A DNA stretch of 64,000 bases. Origin: Okeania sp. KiyG1. Its GTDB lineage: Bacteria > Cyanobacteriota > Cyanobacteriia > Cyanobacteriales > Microcoleaceae. Position numbers and translations under genes: made by a program. Positions 38,097 through 49,510 of this stretch are shown one piece after another. Each line of letters starts with the position of its first letter. Position 1 is the stretch's first letter. The DNA is taken from the NCBI RefSeq assembly GCF_014132355.1, contig NZ_BLZO01000118.1:1-64000 (forward strand). Direction: 5' to 3'. The notes under the pieces were generated by a model. That model ran no database searches, was not told where the DNA came from, and was given only the letters and a program-made list of their open reading frames with translations.

Positions 38097-38518
38097 AGGT
38101 CTGAAAGCTTAGTTATTCGCAGTGGATCGACCACCACAGGGTTAAACGGCAAACCCTTTATTCCTTGGTCCAAGACATCAGGAATTACTTTTTTCATTAT
38201 ATTAAATGACCCATTTTGGTAATAACATGACGTTCAACTAGCTTCATACCTTAATTGTAGCTGATAACGACTCAATGGATAGATAACTGAACAAACTTAC
38301 TCATTTTAGTTTAATAGCTATAGTTATGAGTAAGTTTGATAAACTTTAGATAAGTTTTCCCTTTCTGTATTTACCGAATAATTAAGGTTTAAAGCCTCTC
38401 CTTTAAAGGATAAGCAAGAAAAGATTTTCATGATTAGTCAATCCTCTTCTTGAAAAGAAGAGGTAATTCTAAATTCTAAATTCTAAATTCTAAATTCTTG
38501 AGCCCTCTTGTGAACAAC
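38097..38518. other. Intergenic with family F repeat
   Basis: 38371-38500 is a family F repeat: ttaccgaataattaaggttt, the ctcctttaaaggat palindrome and an (aattcta)n tract. tgagtaagtttgataaactt occurs partly twice near 38290-38350. No gene. Confidence 0.55.
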
Positions 38519-38788
38519 TCATGCAACCGCTTCTGGGCAACGCACCTTCAGGATAAAATATTCAGAGCGATCGCTTATTTCTTCTATTTGATAACCTTCT
38601 ATAGTCAAACTATCAGGTACTTGCTCTATTGGTTCTCCTGGGTCTAGCCAAACTTCCAAAATTTCTCCTGGCATCATCTTTTCTAAGTGCAGTTTTGTCT
38701 TAACAAAATTAATTGGACAGGGAGTACCTCGCAAATCTATTTGGGCATCTGGTATTTTTTGTTGCTGGATTTGAGGTTGAGAATCCAT
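38519..38788 (-). CDS. TusA/SirA-like sulfurtransferase
   Basis: 89 residues. The TusA fold with its signature: DLRGTPCPINFVKTKLHLEK, where the Cys of TPCP carries the persulfide. Then EILEVWLDPGEPIEQVPDSL and EGYQIEEI. TusA-like proteins relay sulfur to targets such as tRNA thiolation or molybdopterin synthesis; which one here is unknown. Placement between dnaJ and rsgA is a cyanobacterial habit I recall from related genomes. Start ATG 38788 gives an 18-residue polar leader. Confidence 0.9.
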   Translation of the reverse strand: MDSQPQIQQQKIPDAQIDLRGTPCPINFVKTKLHLEKMMPGEILEVWLDPGEPIEQVPDSLTIEGYQIEEISDRSEYFILKVRCPEAVA

Positions 38789-39172
38789 AATTTAATATTG
38801 TTTCTCCAATCTTTTCTGTTAGTATTTAATAGTTAGCTTTAACGAACTGTGAAAAATTCGGAAGCAAATAAGTTTTTATACCCTAATTTTTAAGACATTT
38901 TCATCAGCAAACCAAATAGGAATACTTTCATAGCAATTGAAGGAAATAGCGCGGACATATCAAAAGTTTAAAACTTAGACAATACCAGATTTTTCTCTCC
39001 TTCAGTCCTTCCTTTTTCCCTCTGCTATGCTCTATTTATCAAAATCCTAGAGTTTTACCATCAATAAATTACCGAATAATTAAGGTTTAAAGCCTCTCCT
39101 TTAAAGGATAGGTAATTATTAATTATTAATTATTAATTATTAATTATTTAATATTCCCTTTCCAGATCATTT
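38789..39172. other. Intergenic dnaJ-tusA-like with family F repeat
   Basis: 39069-39148 is a family F repeat ending in (taattatta)n directly behind the dnaJ stop. No gene. Confidence 0.55.
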
Positions 39173-40294
39173 TTAGTTAAATAAGTTTCCTAAAAATCCT
39201 TCCAAACCACCTTTTCCAGTACGATCACCTCTAATACTTGCCAGTTTTTCCAGCAACTCACGTTCTTCAGGAGTAATTTTTGTTGGAATATCTATTACTA
39301 TTGTAATCAGATGATCACCACGACTTACAGGATTACCCAATCTCGGTACTCCTTTGTCTTCTAAAGTTAGAACAGTATTTGGTTGAGTACCTGCTGGAAT
39401 TATTAATTCTGCTTTGCCATCAACTGTATTTATCTCCAGACTACAGCCCAAAATTGCTTGTAAATAACTAATTTTTATTTCAGATAGAATATTAATTCCA
39501 TCTCTTCTAAACTCTGAGTCTTTTTTGACCCCCAAGAAAACATACAAGTCTCCAGGTGGTCCACCCATCTTACCTGCATCTCCTTCTTTAGATACTCGTA
39601 ACTGAGTACCATTATCCACCCCTCCTGGGATAGTAATTTTTATCTTTTTTGTCACCTCATTTTGCCCACGTCCACCACAGGTTGGGCACTTTTCTTCTAT
39701 TATTTGCCCAGTACCATTACACGAAGGACAAACTGAAACTTGAGTGAAACTACCGAAAGGAGTTCTTGTTGCCCGGCGTACTTGACCAGTTCCTCCACAA
39801 GTAGAACAAGTTATTGGTTTTGTGCCTGGTTTAGCACCCGAACCGTTGCAAGTTTCACAAACCTCTAAATGTTTGATTGTTAGTTCTTTATCCCCACCAA
39901 ATACAGCTTCGCGGAAATCCAGATTTAGGTCTATGCGTAGGTCATCACCTCTAACTGGACCTGTACGCCTACGCCCTTGTGTCCCCATTCCTCCAGAAAA
40001 TCCACTGAAAAAGCTTTCAAATATATCAGCGAAACTGTCTGAAAAATCTGTGGAGAAACCTTGCGCTCCTGCTCCTGATACTCCTGCTTCCCCAAAGCGG
40101 TCGTAACGAGCTTTTATTTCTGGGTCTGAGAGAACTTCGTAAGCACGATTTATTTCTTTAAAGCGTTCTTCTGCTCCTGGCTCTTTGTTCACGTCTGGGT
40201 GGTACTTACGAGCCAACCTACGGTAAGCACGCTTTAGTTCCTCTTTGTCTGCTGTACGAGAAACACCTAGAATTTCATAATAATCGCTGGCCAT
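39173..40294 (-). CDS. dnaJ: Chaperone protein DnaJ
   Basis: Hsp40 co-chaperone that delivers substrates to DnaK and stimulates its ATPase. 373 residues, full type I layout: J domain ([23 protein letters not shown] in [10 protein letters not shown]), Gly/Phe region (~75-105), four zinc CxxCxGxG repeats ([32 protein letters not shown]) and the C-terminal substrate domain ([16 protein letters not shown]). It lies about 1 kb downstream of dnaK on the same strand and probably has its own promoter. Confidence 0.97.
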   Translation of the reverse strand: MASDYYEILGVSRTADKEELKRAYRRLARKYHPDVNKEPGAEERFKEINRAYEVLSDPEIKARYDRFGEAGVSGAGAQGFSTDFSDSFADIFESFFSGFSGGMGTQGRRRTGPVRGDDLRIDLNLDFREAVFGGDKELTIKHLEVCETCNGSGAKPGTKPITCSTCGGTGQVRRATRTPFGSFTQVSVCPSCNGTGQIIEEKCPTCGGRGQNEVTKKIKITIPGGVDNGTQLRVSKEGDAGKMGGPPGDLYVFLGVKKDSEFRRDGINILSEIKISYLQAILGCSLEINTVDGKAELIIPAGTQPNTVLTLEDKGVPRLGNPVSRGDHLITIVIDIPTKITPEERELLEKLASIRGDRTGKGGLEGFLGNLFN

Positions 40295-41327
40295 AGAGCT
40301 GATTGCCTAGAATTAATGTTAATATGTGTATTTTTAAATTTTATCTTTGAATTACCCAACAGATACATCAAGCTCGGCAATTCGCGGCAAAAGTAGGGAA
40401 AACCGTTAATAGCAACGTGACGGTAGAACCATCAAAGTAGGCGGTATCGCGCTAACGCGCCGCTTCGCTAACGCAATGCTTTGAGAAAAATTCCCAAAGC
40501 GCCATTCCCATCTCTCGGCATTGAGTGGCCGCCATGCGGATATTTAAAATGCTTTGAGCCTCCTAAATTTTGATGAACACCACTGCCCGATCGTACAAGT
40601 TTTGGAAGTATATTCCTCAGTTACATATATAAAATACGGTTGCGCCTAGTTTTAAAGCGTGGAACTTAAGAGTTTGTTTGAAACAATAATATGCCCAATT
40701 TAGCATTTGGCGGACTGACGCACGAGAAAATATTTGCGTTTTTTCTCTCCTGAGTTGGTAACCATTTGGGATGACTCAAAAGTTCGGAGAAAGATGACGC
40801 GATACTCGTATGTGTTCATCTTATATTATTAGACTATTTACCTGAAATTGCCAGGGATTCTAAAATATAGTCAATGCACCCTTACAGCTAGAGTTAGCTG
40901 CAAGTACTATATTATTATTTTATATTATTATATCAAAAATTTCATCCGCATTCTCATAAAACTCCAAGTAAGTTACCAATTTAACGGCCACCCTAATTAC
41001 TATGGAGCAGGACTTTTTGCGACTGAAGATTAAAAATATCGGGCGATCATGTTATCCGGTGTTAAATTTACCAATATATTTATCCCTATTTTACCACTCT
41101 TATATAGACTTTTTTGTTAATCAAAATCTTACTCCACCTAATCACTACATTATCTTTTCTATGGCCTGTTTCATACCCAACTGCCTACACGGTGGTTAAA
41201 ATTTTTTGGGTTTTGTAGACACGGAGTGGCGTGTCGAAGACTATCGCCATGCAATTAGACCTTCTTCTTTCTTCCTTCTTCCTTCTTCTTTCTTCCTTCT
41301 TCCTTCTTCCTTCTTCCTTCTTCAATG
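40295..41327. other. Long spacer between dnaK and dnaJ
   Basis: A kilobase without a convincing gene. Short open frames at 40848-41496 lack family features. It contains cgctaacgcgccgcttcgct near 40452, short-hairpin repeats, and the inverted gaaggaa tract (ttcttccttc)n at 41262-41322 just behind dnaK. Confidence 0.55.
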
Positions 41328-43361
41328 CTATAGGAATGGATTTTTTCCAAATTCACTCTCAGGTTCTTCAGTTGATTCTTTAACCTTAACTGAAGTGGCC
41401 TCATTTTTAGTTGTGTTACTATCAATTGGTGTATTAGTTTCTTGCTCCAAAGTTTCTTCCTCTGAAGTTTCTGGTTCTGTAATTTCTGAATCTTGAGGAA
41501 GCTTAAGAATTTTCTCTTTTTCTGGTGAATCTATTTTTTCACCCCCACTTTGGTCGTATAAAGTTTCACCTAAAGCAAAAAGCTTTTTCCTGAACTCTTC
41601 AATTTGTTGATTTAACTGGTCATAATTATTTTCACTTTCTGAGTTAACTAAAACTTGCTTCAACTGTCCATAGCTTTCTTCAAGTTCTGTTGCTAACTCT
41701 TCATCAATAAAATCACCATGTTCTTTGATAGTTGCTTCGTAATTGTATAGAAGAGTATCTGCCTGATTTCTCAATTCTGCTAATTTTTGTTGTTGAATAT
41801 CCTGTTCCGCATACATTTCTGCTTCTTTTTGCATTCGTTGAATTTCTGCTTCATTCAGACCACCTGTATTACTAATTTCAATACTTTGTTCTCTACCTGT
41901 GCCCAGGTCTAAAGCCTTAACTTTCAGAATTCCATTAGCATCAATATCAAAGTTAACTTCTATTTGAGGTATCCCTCTAGGAGCTGGAGGAATTCCTTTC
42001 AGTAAAAACTTACCCAGACTTTTATTATCTTTAACCATTGCCCGCTCACCTTGAAGGACATGAATTTCTACAGAAGTTTGTCCATCCACGGCAGTAGAAT
42101 ACATCTGAGAACGACTGGTAGGAATTGTCGTATTTCTTTCTATCACCTTGGTATATATTCCCCCCAAAGTTTCTAACCCCAGGGACAAAGGAATCACATC
42201 TAATAATAAGAGGTCTTTAACTTCACCACTTAAAATACCAGCTTGAATTGCTGCTCCCGATGCCACAGCTTCATCTGGGTTAACTGATGTATCAGGAGTT
42301 TGAACCTTAAAATAATTACTTATTGCTGCTTGAACTGCTGGTATTCTAGTAGAACCTCCCACCAGAATAATTTTGTCTATCTTTTCCGGTGTCATACCAG
42401 CATCTTTCAGAGCTTGTTCCACTGGTTTAATCGTACTTTGAGTCAGATTTTGTATTAATTTTTCAAATTTAGCACGAGTTAATTGGGCCTCCAAGTGTTT
42501 TGGCCCTGTTTCATCAGCAGTGATAAATGGTAAATTTATATTGGTAATCTGGGCAGAAGATAGTTCAATTTTCGCCTTTTCTGCTGCCTCTCGCAGTCTT
42601 TGTAGCGCCATTTTATCTGCCGATAAATCTGTACCTTCCCGGTTTCTAAACTCCTCTACCAACCAACGGACTACATAATTATCAAAATCATCTCCTCCTA
42701 GATGGTTGTTACCGGAAGTTGCCTTAACTTCAAATACACCATCTCCTAACTGTAAGATCGAAACATCAAAAGTCCCGCCACCAAGGTCAAATACTAAAAT
42801 AGTCCGGTCTTGGTCTTGCTTATCTAAGCCATAAGACAAAGAAGCGGCAGTTGGTTCATTAATAATTCGCAGCACTTCTAGACCAGCAATTGTCCCCGCA
42901 TCTTTCGTCGCTTGTCTTTGTGCATCTGTAAAGTAAGCGGGTACTGTGATTACTGCTTGAGTTACAGATTCTCCTAAATATTTTTCAGCATCCTGCTTCA
43001 TTTTTTGCAGAATCATTGCTGAAATTTCTTGAGGTGTATAATTCTTACCTCTTATCTGAACATTTACAGTATGATCTTTACCCTTTACACAGGTATATGG
43101 AACTCGGGAACGCTCTTCTTCTGTATCGTCCCATCTTCTGCCAATAAATCTTTTGATACTGTAAACTGTATTTACTGCATTGGTTACTGATTGTCTCTTT
43201 GCTAGTTGGCCAATTAAGCGTTCGTTTCCTTTCGCAAATCCTACAATACTTGGTGTTGTACGCCCACCTTCTGAGTTGGAAATTACAATTGGTTTGCCCC
43301 CTTCTAAGACGGCCACACAACTATTAGTGGTCCCTAAATCAATGCCAATGACTTTTCCCAT
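41328..43361 (-). CDS. dnaK: Chaperone protein DnaK (Hsp70)
   Basis: 677 residues. ATPase domain from [17 protein letters not shown] through [17 protein letters not shown] and [14 protein letters not shown] to [13 protein letters not shown]. Linker [19 protein letters not shown] leads to the substrate domain. The lid is helical. The C-terminal ~80 residues are acidic and Thr/Glu-rich ([20 protein letters not shown]) and end EFGKNPFL instead of the enterobacterial EEV tail, so co-chaperone contact there must differ. With grpE upstream and dnaJ downstream it is the DnaK2-like, stress-linked copy (inference). No CIRCE operator is evident upstream. Confidence 0.97.
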   Translation of the reverse strand: MGKVIGIDLGTTNSCVAVLEGGKPIVISNSEGGRTTPSIVGFAKGNERLIGQLAKRQSVTNAVNTVYSIKRFIGRRWDDTEEERSRVPYTCVKGKDHTVNVQIRGKNYTPQEISAMILQKMKQDAEKYLGESVTQAVITVPAYFTDAQRQATKDAGTIAGLEVLRIINEPTAASLSYGLDKQDQDRTILVFDLGGGTFDVSILQLGDGVFEVKATSGNNHLGGDDFDNYVVRWLVEEFRNREGTDLSADKMALQRLREAAEKAKIELSSAQITNINLPFITADETGPKHLEAQLTRAKFEKLIQNLTQSTIKPVEQALKDAGMTPEKIDKIILVGGSTRIPAVQAAISNYFKVQTPDTSVNPDEAVASGAAIQAGILSGEVKDLLLLDVIPLSLGLETLGGIYTKVIERNTTIPTSRSQMYSTAVDGQTSVEIHVLQGERAMVKDNKSLGKFLLKGIPPAPRGIPQIEVNFDIDANGILKVKALDLGTGREQSIEISNTGGLNEAEIQRMQKEAEMYAEQDIQQQKLAELRNQADTLLYNYEATIKEHGDFIDEELATELEESYGQLKQVLVNSESENNYDQLNQQIEEFRKKLFALGETLYDQSGGEKIDSPEKEKILKLPQDSEITEPETSEEETLEQETNTPIDSNTTKNEATSVKVKESTEEPESEFGKNPFL

Positions 43362-43746
43362 AGTGCTTCGGCGTTCTTATAGTCAAAATTCTTTTGAGTT
43401 TTCTTTGTTAAGTTGTATTCAGAACAGCTCTAGTAATCTTGGTAAAATATTAGATTGACATTTTTACCGAATAATTAAGGTAAAAATCCTCTCCTTTAAA
43501 GGAGAAAAAGCGGTCAAGGGATGGTGAGGTCTCCTCGCCATATCCAATTGGCCAAGAGAAGAAAAATTTTCCTTTTAGTCAATCCTATCCGTTTTCAAGG
43601 AGAGGTAATTATTAATTATTAATTATTAATTATTAATTATTAATTATTAATGAAGCCTGTATTTTCTTTGAGCTGATTTTGAAGATTCTGAATACAACTT
43701 ATTAAGTGTTAAGTGTGGTGATTAAACAAAAACATGAAACTGCTGC
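43362..43746. other. Intergenic grpE-dnaK with family F repeat
   Basis: 43464-43650 is a long family F repeat: ttaccgaataattaaggtaa, ggtgaggtctcctcgccata (the GGCGAGG palindrome), gagaggtaattattaattat and further (taattat)n units. No gene. Confidence 0.6.
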
Positions 43747-44472
43747 TTAACCTTCTGCATCAGTTTGAGCTTCTTCTGTAGACTCTTCAGGTTCTGGAGC
43801 TGTCGCTACTTTTACCATGGCGTGTCGGAGGACACGATCTCCGAGAGTATATCCCCGCACTAACTCTTCTGTAACAGTTCCTTCTGGATATTCTGTTGTT
43901 GCTTCTCGCATTACTGCTTCATGTAAATTTGGGTCAAACTCTTGACCTTCTGGGCGCATAGGAGAAACTCCCAGTCGTTTGAGACTATCTACCATTTGCT
44001 TATAGACAGTCTGATAGCTCTTGTGGATATTCATTTCTCCATCATTAGCTGGTTTAATCTGGGAACGAGCACGGTCAAAATTATCAATTACTGGTAATAA
44101 TTCGATGATTGTGGAGCACTTCACTTGTACGTCTATTTCTTCTTTTTCTTTTTGTGTACGTTTACGGAAGTTCTCAAAGTCTGCTGCTAGTCTTTTGTAT
44201 TGAGTCTCTTTTTCTTCTAGCTGAACTTTGGTAGTTTCTACCTGAGTTTGCAGAGATTCATTTGCCTCTTTTAAAAGGACTATATTCTGTGATATTTGTT
44301 CTAAGTTCTGTTGCTCTGTATTTTCTGTATTTACAGAAGCATTATCTTTAGACTCTTCTTCAATATTATCAAGTTTTTGAGATGAGTCTAGTTCTGCGTT
44401 TTGCTCAACCGCTTGCATATTTTCATGTATTTCTTGATTTGTTGTTTCTGCTGATGGTATCTCTCCTACCAT
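43747..44472 (-). CDS. grpE: Nucleotide exchange factor GrpE
   Basis: Releases ADP from DnaK. 241 residues: a long acidic, Gln-rich leader (1-85), a coiled coil ([40 protein letters not shown]) and the beta-wing domain ([44 protein letters not shown]). ATG 44472 has AGGAG about nine bases upstream, which fixes the start. First in the leftward grpE-dnaK-dnaJ series; the 860-bp spacer before it is shared with the divergent pilB. Confidence 0.96.
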   Translation of the reverse strand: MVGEIPSAETTNQEIHENMQAVEQNAELDSSQKLDNIEEESKDNASVNTENTEQQNLEQISQNIVLLKEANESLQTQVETTKVQLEEKETQYKRLAADFENFRKRTQKEKEEIDVQVKCSTIIELLPVIDNFDRARSQIKPANDGEMNIHKSYQTVYKQMVDSLKRLGVSPMRPEGQEFDPNLHEAVMREATTEYPEGTVTEELVRGYTLGDRVLRHAMVKVATAPEPEESTEEAQTDAEG

Positions 44473-45332
44473 TTAATTTTCTCCTGAATACTGACGGTTG
44501 TTACTGTTTTTATTTGGCTTTTTTTATGTGATTTTTTCATCATCGAAAAGCACTATAAAAATACAGACTTTTAACTACTATATATGATTATGACTGCCTT
44601 TTAACTTATTTAGTTATCAGGTTTTTAGCGCCAAAGTTATACATGATTAGCAAATATAGTGGTTTAGATTAAAGAAATTATAGATTACTTAATTTTTATG
44701 AAAAATACCTAATCAATTTCTTTGTAAAAATTTGCTAATATTACTAATTAAATCTATGTCACAAATAAAATTATGGCACTCCCTAGGGAAGTACTGAGCT
44801 ATAGTAAAAACAAATACTTTTTACATACTTTTAAACTAGCAAAGGTTAAGCTTGTTTAACTGGTAAACTATTAGCATTAGTTTATTATATAGTTAGGACC
44901 TTCTTAAAATTCAGATAGATTGTAATATTATCTCAGTTAATCTGAAGTACTTCCTCAGATGTCAAAAATAAATCATCATCAAAAATAGACTGCCCTAGTT
45001 ATATGGCCTGATGTTTTTCGCCGACATTGTGTCCCTGGATATTTCTTGACTATAGTTTCAGATTATACCGAATTATTTCATATTCACCAAAACATTTTTA
45101 CCGGAAAATCATGATAATTACTGGCCTTAGTTTTAATTTAGGAATTTTGTAGAATATAGACTATCCCTAGATTAACCTAAAAATGCTATTCAAAGACTTA
45201 GAGGCACAAAATTAAACCATAAAACCGGAAACACTTAATTAAGTAAACTCAGTTAACGACTTGTTAAGCTGGTGTAAATTTTATCAAAAACTTAGGGAAT
45301 ACTTAGATTCAGGAGAACTTAATTTATCAGCC
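44473..45332. other. Divergent grpE/pilB promoter region
   Basis: AT-rich, 860 bases, no gene and, unusually for this window, no dispersed repeat that I can see. It must hold the promoters of the chaperone series and the pil genes. I could not find a CIRCE-type inverted repeat. Confidence 0.5.
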
Positions 45333-47503
45333 ATGGCCCAAACCTCTTCACGGAATTCACGCACTGCTATAGTTGCCCTTAGTAATCTTTCTCCTTTTGG
45401 GAACAAACTGGTTCAGGCAGGCTATGTCAACATTGAACAATTCCAACAATGTCAAGTTGAAAGCCGTAAAACAGGTAAATCTTTGACAGAGCTACTGGAA
45501 GCTCTGACAGGACAACCTTTACCTGCTGAATTACTGAGGCATTATAAAAAGCAGCAGCTATTTGAACTAATGATTTTTCATGGTGTAGCTGCCTTTGACC
45601 CAGAAATTACTCAAATTCCACCACAACAAGTATCTTATCTAATCGACAAAGTAATTCCCATAGAAACTTGTCGTCGTAACCGGATGGTACCACTATTTAG
45701 CCACGAAACTCATTTGGCCAATCAGTTAGTCCAAGCTGGTAAAATAGACCAAAACCAAATGTTAAAAGTTTTGACCCAAAGCATTGGTTCACAAGGTACA
45801 TTCGTTGAGGAACTAGAAAAGTTTACTGGAGATTCACTGCCGTCAAATTTGCTGAATGAATATGAAAAACAGCAACCTTTTGTGATGGTAGGAATGGCAG
45901 ATCCTGATAACCTCCAAGCTTTAGATGAACTGAAAAATAAAATTCTCAGACATCGTGGATTAACTTTACAGCGTCTGGTCATTACTCCAGAAGATTATCA
46001 AAACCTAATTAACTACTACTTAGACGAGCAAACGAAAAAGGACGCTGTTGCTGCGAAGAAGGCAGAAGAAAAAGAGTTAGAGTTGGAGTCAGGATTTTTG
46101 AGACTCAGGAATTAGAAGAAGCTGAAGATGAGAATGCGGTAGAGGACATAGCACAAAGCATCTCTGAGGCTGAAGATGCTCCTGTGATTAAGGCTGTTAA
46201 TGTAATTTTAGTGAAAGCTCTGAGTGAGGGAGTATCAGATATTCATGTGGAACCTCAAGAAGAATTTATCAGAATTCGGATGCGTAAAGATGGGGTATTG
46301 CAAGAATATTTTCGGTTTCCGAAAAAAGTTATCCCGGCTATTACTTCCCGCTTCAAAATTATCGCTAACTTAGACATTGCTGAACGACGGCAAGCTCAAG
46401 ATGGCCGTATTCGCAAAGTATTTAAGGGACGTACTATCGACTTCCGGGTAAACAGTTTACCTAGTCGCTATGGTGAAAAGATTGTTTTACGGATTTTGGA
46501 CAGCTCTAGTACCCAGCTAGGGTTGGGTAAGTTAATTACAGACCAGGATACTCTGGCTTTAGTGAGGGAGACTGCTAGTCGTCCATTTGGATTAATTTTG
46601 GTTACAGGGCCAACAGGTTCTGGTAAGTCTACTTCTCTATATTCTATTCTGGCAGAACGAAATGATCCTGGGGTTAATATTAGTACGGCGGAAGACCCCA
46701 TTGAGTATGCTTTGCCTGGAATTACTCAGTGTCAAGTGATTCGAGAAAAAGATTTAACTTTTGCTAATATCCTCCGGGCGTTTCTGCGACAAGACCCTGA
46801 TGTTCTACTGGTGGGTGAAACACGGGATAAGGAAACAGCAAAGACGGCCATTGAGGCAGCATTAACTGGACACTTAGTTTTAACAACTCTACATACTAAT
46901 GATGCAGCAGGAGCGATCGCTCGACTTGATGAGATGGGAGTCGAATCTTTTATGGTCTCTGCTGCTTTGTTGGGTGTTTTGGCACAACGTCTCATGCGTC
47001 GGGTTTGTAGTGAATGTCGAATTCCCTATACTCCTGAACCCAAAGAGTTAACTCGTTATGGTTTAGTTCCTTCTCAGGAGCAGGATTTTACTTTCTACAG
47101 AGCAAACACTATACCAGTTGAAGACCGGAGGGTATTGGCAGAAAGGGACGAACTTTGTAAAAAATGTGGCGGTTTAGGTTACAAGGGTCGTGTGGGTGTT
47201 TATGAATTTATGAAGTCTACAGAGCGACTACAAACTCTCATTACTCAAAGAGCGCCTACAGAACAAATTAAGGAAGTAGCAGTTGAGGAGGGGATGATTA
47301 GTTTGTTGCAGTATAGCTTGAATTTGGTGCGACAAGGTTATACCACTTTTGAAGAGGTGGAGCGGGTAACATTTACTGACTCTGGTCTGGAGGCAGAAAT
47401 GAAACGTCAAGCTAAACAAAATCTAGTTTGTAAGTCTTGTGGTGCTGAGTTAGAGGCAGAATGGCGAGATTGTCCTTATTGTATGACGCCTCGCTTTGAA
47501 TAG
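45333..47503 (+). CDS. pilB: Type IV pilus extension ATPase PilB (one apparent frameshift)
   Basis: Drives pilin polymerisation. ATG 45333 (MAQTSSRNS) suits the family; the open 24 codons before it do not. The N-terminal MshEN domains (FGNKLVQAGYVNIEQFQQCQ, ANQLVQAGKIDQNQMLKVLT) are in one frame, which stops at 46113. The ATPase is in another, from before 46090: ETQELEEAEDENAVEDIAQS, then GVSDIHVEPQE, GPTGSGKSTSLYS (Walker A), LRQDPDVLLVGETRD, and the zinc site CSECRIP...CKKCGG. One T added to the T5 run at 46095-46099 joins them. A second Cys cluster (CKSCGAE...CPYC) ends the protein. An undercall is likelier than a real break, since pilT and pilC are intact. Confidence 0.92.
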
Positions 47504-47520
47504 TTGAGGAGTAATTAAAA

Positions 47521-47677
47521 AAGCGGTCAGCACCTCAGCAGTCAGCACCTCAGCAGTAAACCTTATAAAAGGGGACTGTTAACCTTCCGCGCACCTTCTG
47601 GTTTATAGAAACCAGGGTTAAACCCAGAACTACTAAAAGCTGATAGCTGAATGCTAAAAGCTAATAGCTAGTTAAGT
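47521..47677. repeat. Composite repeat family B, copy 3
   Basis: Begins agcggtcagcacctcagcag (with a tandem cagcacctcag) and ends aaagctaatagctagttaag. It fills the pilB-pilT gap. Confidence 0.6.
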
Positions 47678-47711
47678 ACAGCAAATGCAACGTTTTCGGG
47701 AGATTTAAATT

Positions 47712-48818
47712 ATGTCTTTTATGATTGAGGATGTGTTGGAGTCCCTTGTAGAACAGGGCGGTTCAGATGTACATATCCAAGCTCGCGCTCCAGTTTTTTT
47801 TAGAATTAGTGGCCAACTTACACCTCAGCCACAGTTTGGAGAAAATCTTGACCCACTGGAAGTACAAAACCTGATTTTCCAAATGCTTAACAATATGCAA
47901 CGTAAGCAGTTGGAGCAAAATTGGGAACTTGACAGTGCTTATGGTGTTAAGGGGTTGGCTCGTTTCCGTTTAAATGTTTATCGGGAGCGGGGTAGTTGGG
48001 CAGCTTGTATGCGTGCTTTGGCTTCTCAAATTCCTAATGTTGATAAGCTTGGGGTGCCCATGATTTTACGGGAGATGACTGAGCGACCTAGGGGGATGTT
48101 TCTAGTGACAGGACAGACTGGATCTGGGAAAACAACTACTATGGCGGCTTTGCTAGATTTGATTAACCGTACCCGTGCTGAACATATTCTCACTGTTGAG
48201 GACCCTATTGAATATGTTTTTCCTAACGTTAAGAGTTTGTTTCATCAACGGCAAAAGGGAGAAGATACAAAAAGCTTTTCTAATGCTTTGAAAGGAGCAC
48301 TTCGTCAAGACCCGGATATTATTCTGGTGGGAGAAATGCGGGACTTGGAAACTATTGCTTTGGCTAGTACCGCAGCAGAAACAGGTCACTTGGTATTTGG
48401 GACTTTGCATACTAATTCGGCTTCTGGTACGGTAGACCGGATGTTGGATGTTTTTCCACCAGAACAACAATCTCAAATTAGGGCACAGTTGGCTAATTCT
48501 ATTGTTTGTATTTGTAGTCAAAACTTGGTGAAAAAAGTTGGTGGGGGTCGTTGTGCTGCTCAGGAGATTTTGATTAATACTCCAGCGATCGCTAATTTAA
48601 TCCGGGAATCTAAAAATGCTCAACTTTATTCTCAAATTCAGATGGGCAAGAAGTTAGGTATGCAGACTATGGAAATGGCTCTTGCTGATCTATATAAAGA
48701 AGGAAAGGTTACTTGGGAGAATGCCATGGCTAAAGCGGTAAAGCCGGATGAACTTGCAAATTTGATTGGTCCAGAACCTACTAAGGGGAAGGCGGATAAG
48801 GGGAAAGTTCGTCGTTAG
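47712..48818 (+). CDS. pilT: Type IV pilus retraction ATPase PilT
   Basis: Depolymerises the pilus and powers twitching motility and phototaxis. 368 residues. N-terminal PAS-like domain (GGSDVHIQARAPVFFRISGQ). RecA-like domain: VTGQTGSGKTTTMAAL (Walker A), EDPIEYVF (Asp box), LRQDPDIILVGEMRD (Walker B) and GHLVFGTLHTNSA (His box). The C-terminal AIRNLIRE-like motif reads AIANLIRESKN, the PilT-specific element. The Lys-rich end (KGKADKGKVRR) is typical of cyanobacterial PilT1. Same strand as pilB, 208 bp downstream. Confidence 0.97.
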   Translation: MSFMIEDVLESLVEQGGSDVHIQARAPVFFRISGQLTPQPQFGENLDPLEVQNLIFQMLNNMQRKQLEQNWELDSAYGVKGLARFRLNVYRERGSWAACMRALASQIPNVDKLGVPMILREMTERPRGMFLVTGQTGSGKTTTMAALLDLINRTRAEHILTVEDPIEYVFPNVKSLFHQRQKGEDTKSFSNALKGALRQDPDIILVGEMRDLETIALASTAAETGHLVFGTLHTNSASGTVDRMLDVFPPEQQSQIRAQLANSIVCICSQNLVKKVGGGRCAAQEILINTPAIANLIRESKNAQLYSQIQMGKKLGMQTMEMALADLYKEGKVTWENAMAKAVKPDELANLIGPEPTKGKADKGKVRR

Positions 48819-49510
48819 GTATTGTTTCAACAATTAATAATTAATAATTACCTCTCCTTTAAGAGGATATCTGAAAAGTTTTTTAATACTGAATTTTGCC
48901 CCCCTAGCCCCCCAACTTTGGGGGGAACAAGAGTAAATTTGCTTCTAAAAGAGGAGGCTTTCAACCACAATTTTTTGATAGTTTGTAGGTAGTATAGGAG
49001 TGAGAAGTATAGCAGAATTTTATACAATTTTCCTTTCTCCTCAGCAAAACTTTTGCTTGTAATTATAGCGCTACGCGCTAGGGAACAGGAAACAGGGAAT
49101 AAATGGACTGTAAAGTAAAGGGTTTTTTGCCTGCGGAATTCGTCAGGAAACAGAATTGAACAATATTTTAACTAATTCTTGTAGTGCTATATGTAAAAAA
49201 CTTCTTGAGAGGTGTGTAGATAAAAAAAGGTTTTTAGCTTAACGTCTGATTTGGAAACAGAGTAAAGTGACATAGTAATTAAAAACTTTTTCAACAGCAA
49301 CTTTAAAACAACGCAACCCAACCTAACAGACATCTTCAGTAATAAAAAATTAAATTAATTATTGCACTATATACATCAATTATTTCCCCCCTACTCCCTT
49401 TTTCCCCTCCACGGTCGGGGGAGGGGCGAGGGGTGGGTCCCTACTCCCTATCTTGGTGGAGATGTCTAATAGTAATTTATTCAAGATTAAAGAAATGAGG
49501 AAACTAAACT
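48819..49510. other. Intergenic pilT-pilC
   Basis: taattaataattacctctcctttaaga at 48832 is a reversed family F end (shortened here to avoid a long quote). ccccccaactttggggggaa near 48904 is a strong short hairpin that could end pilT transcription, although it lacks a T tract. 49400-49440 has a cccctcc/ggagggg palindrome. No gene. Confidence 0.5.

Noticed and set aside
41206-41496. 96-codon plus-strand frame overlapping the dnaK end
   Set aside because: It consists of a ttcttcc tract translated as FLLPSS repeats followed by antisense of dnaK.
44473-45260. CIRCE/HrcA operator before grpE
   Set aside because: I looked for the TTAGCACTC...GAGTGCTAA pair and found none.
48899-48926. Rho-independent terminator after pilT
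   Set aside because: The cccccc/gggggg hairpin is strong but has no T tract and the same type of palindrome is dispersed as a repeat (26855, 27160).
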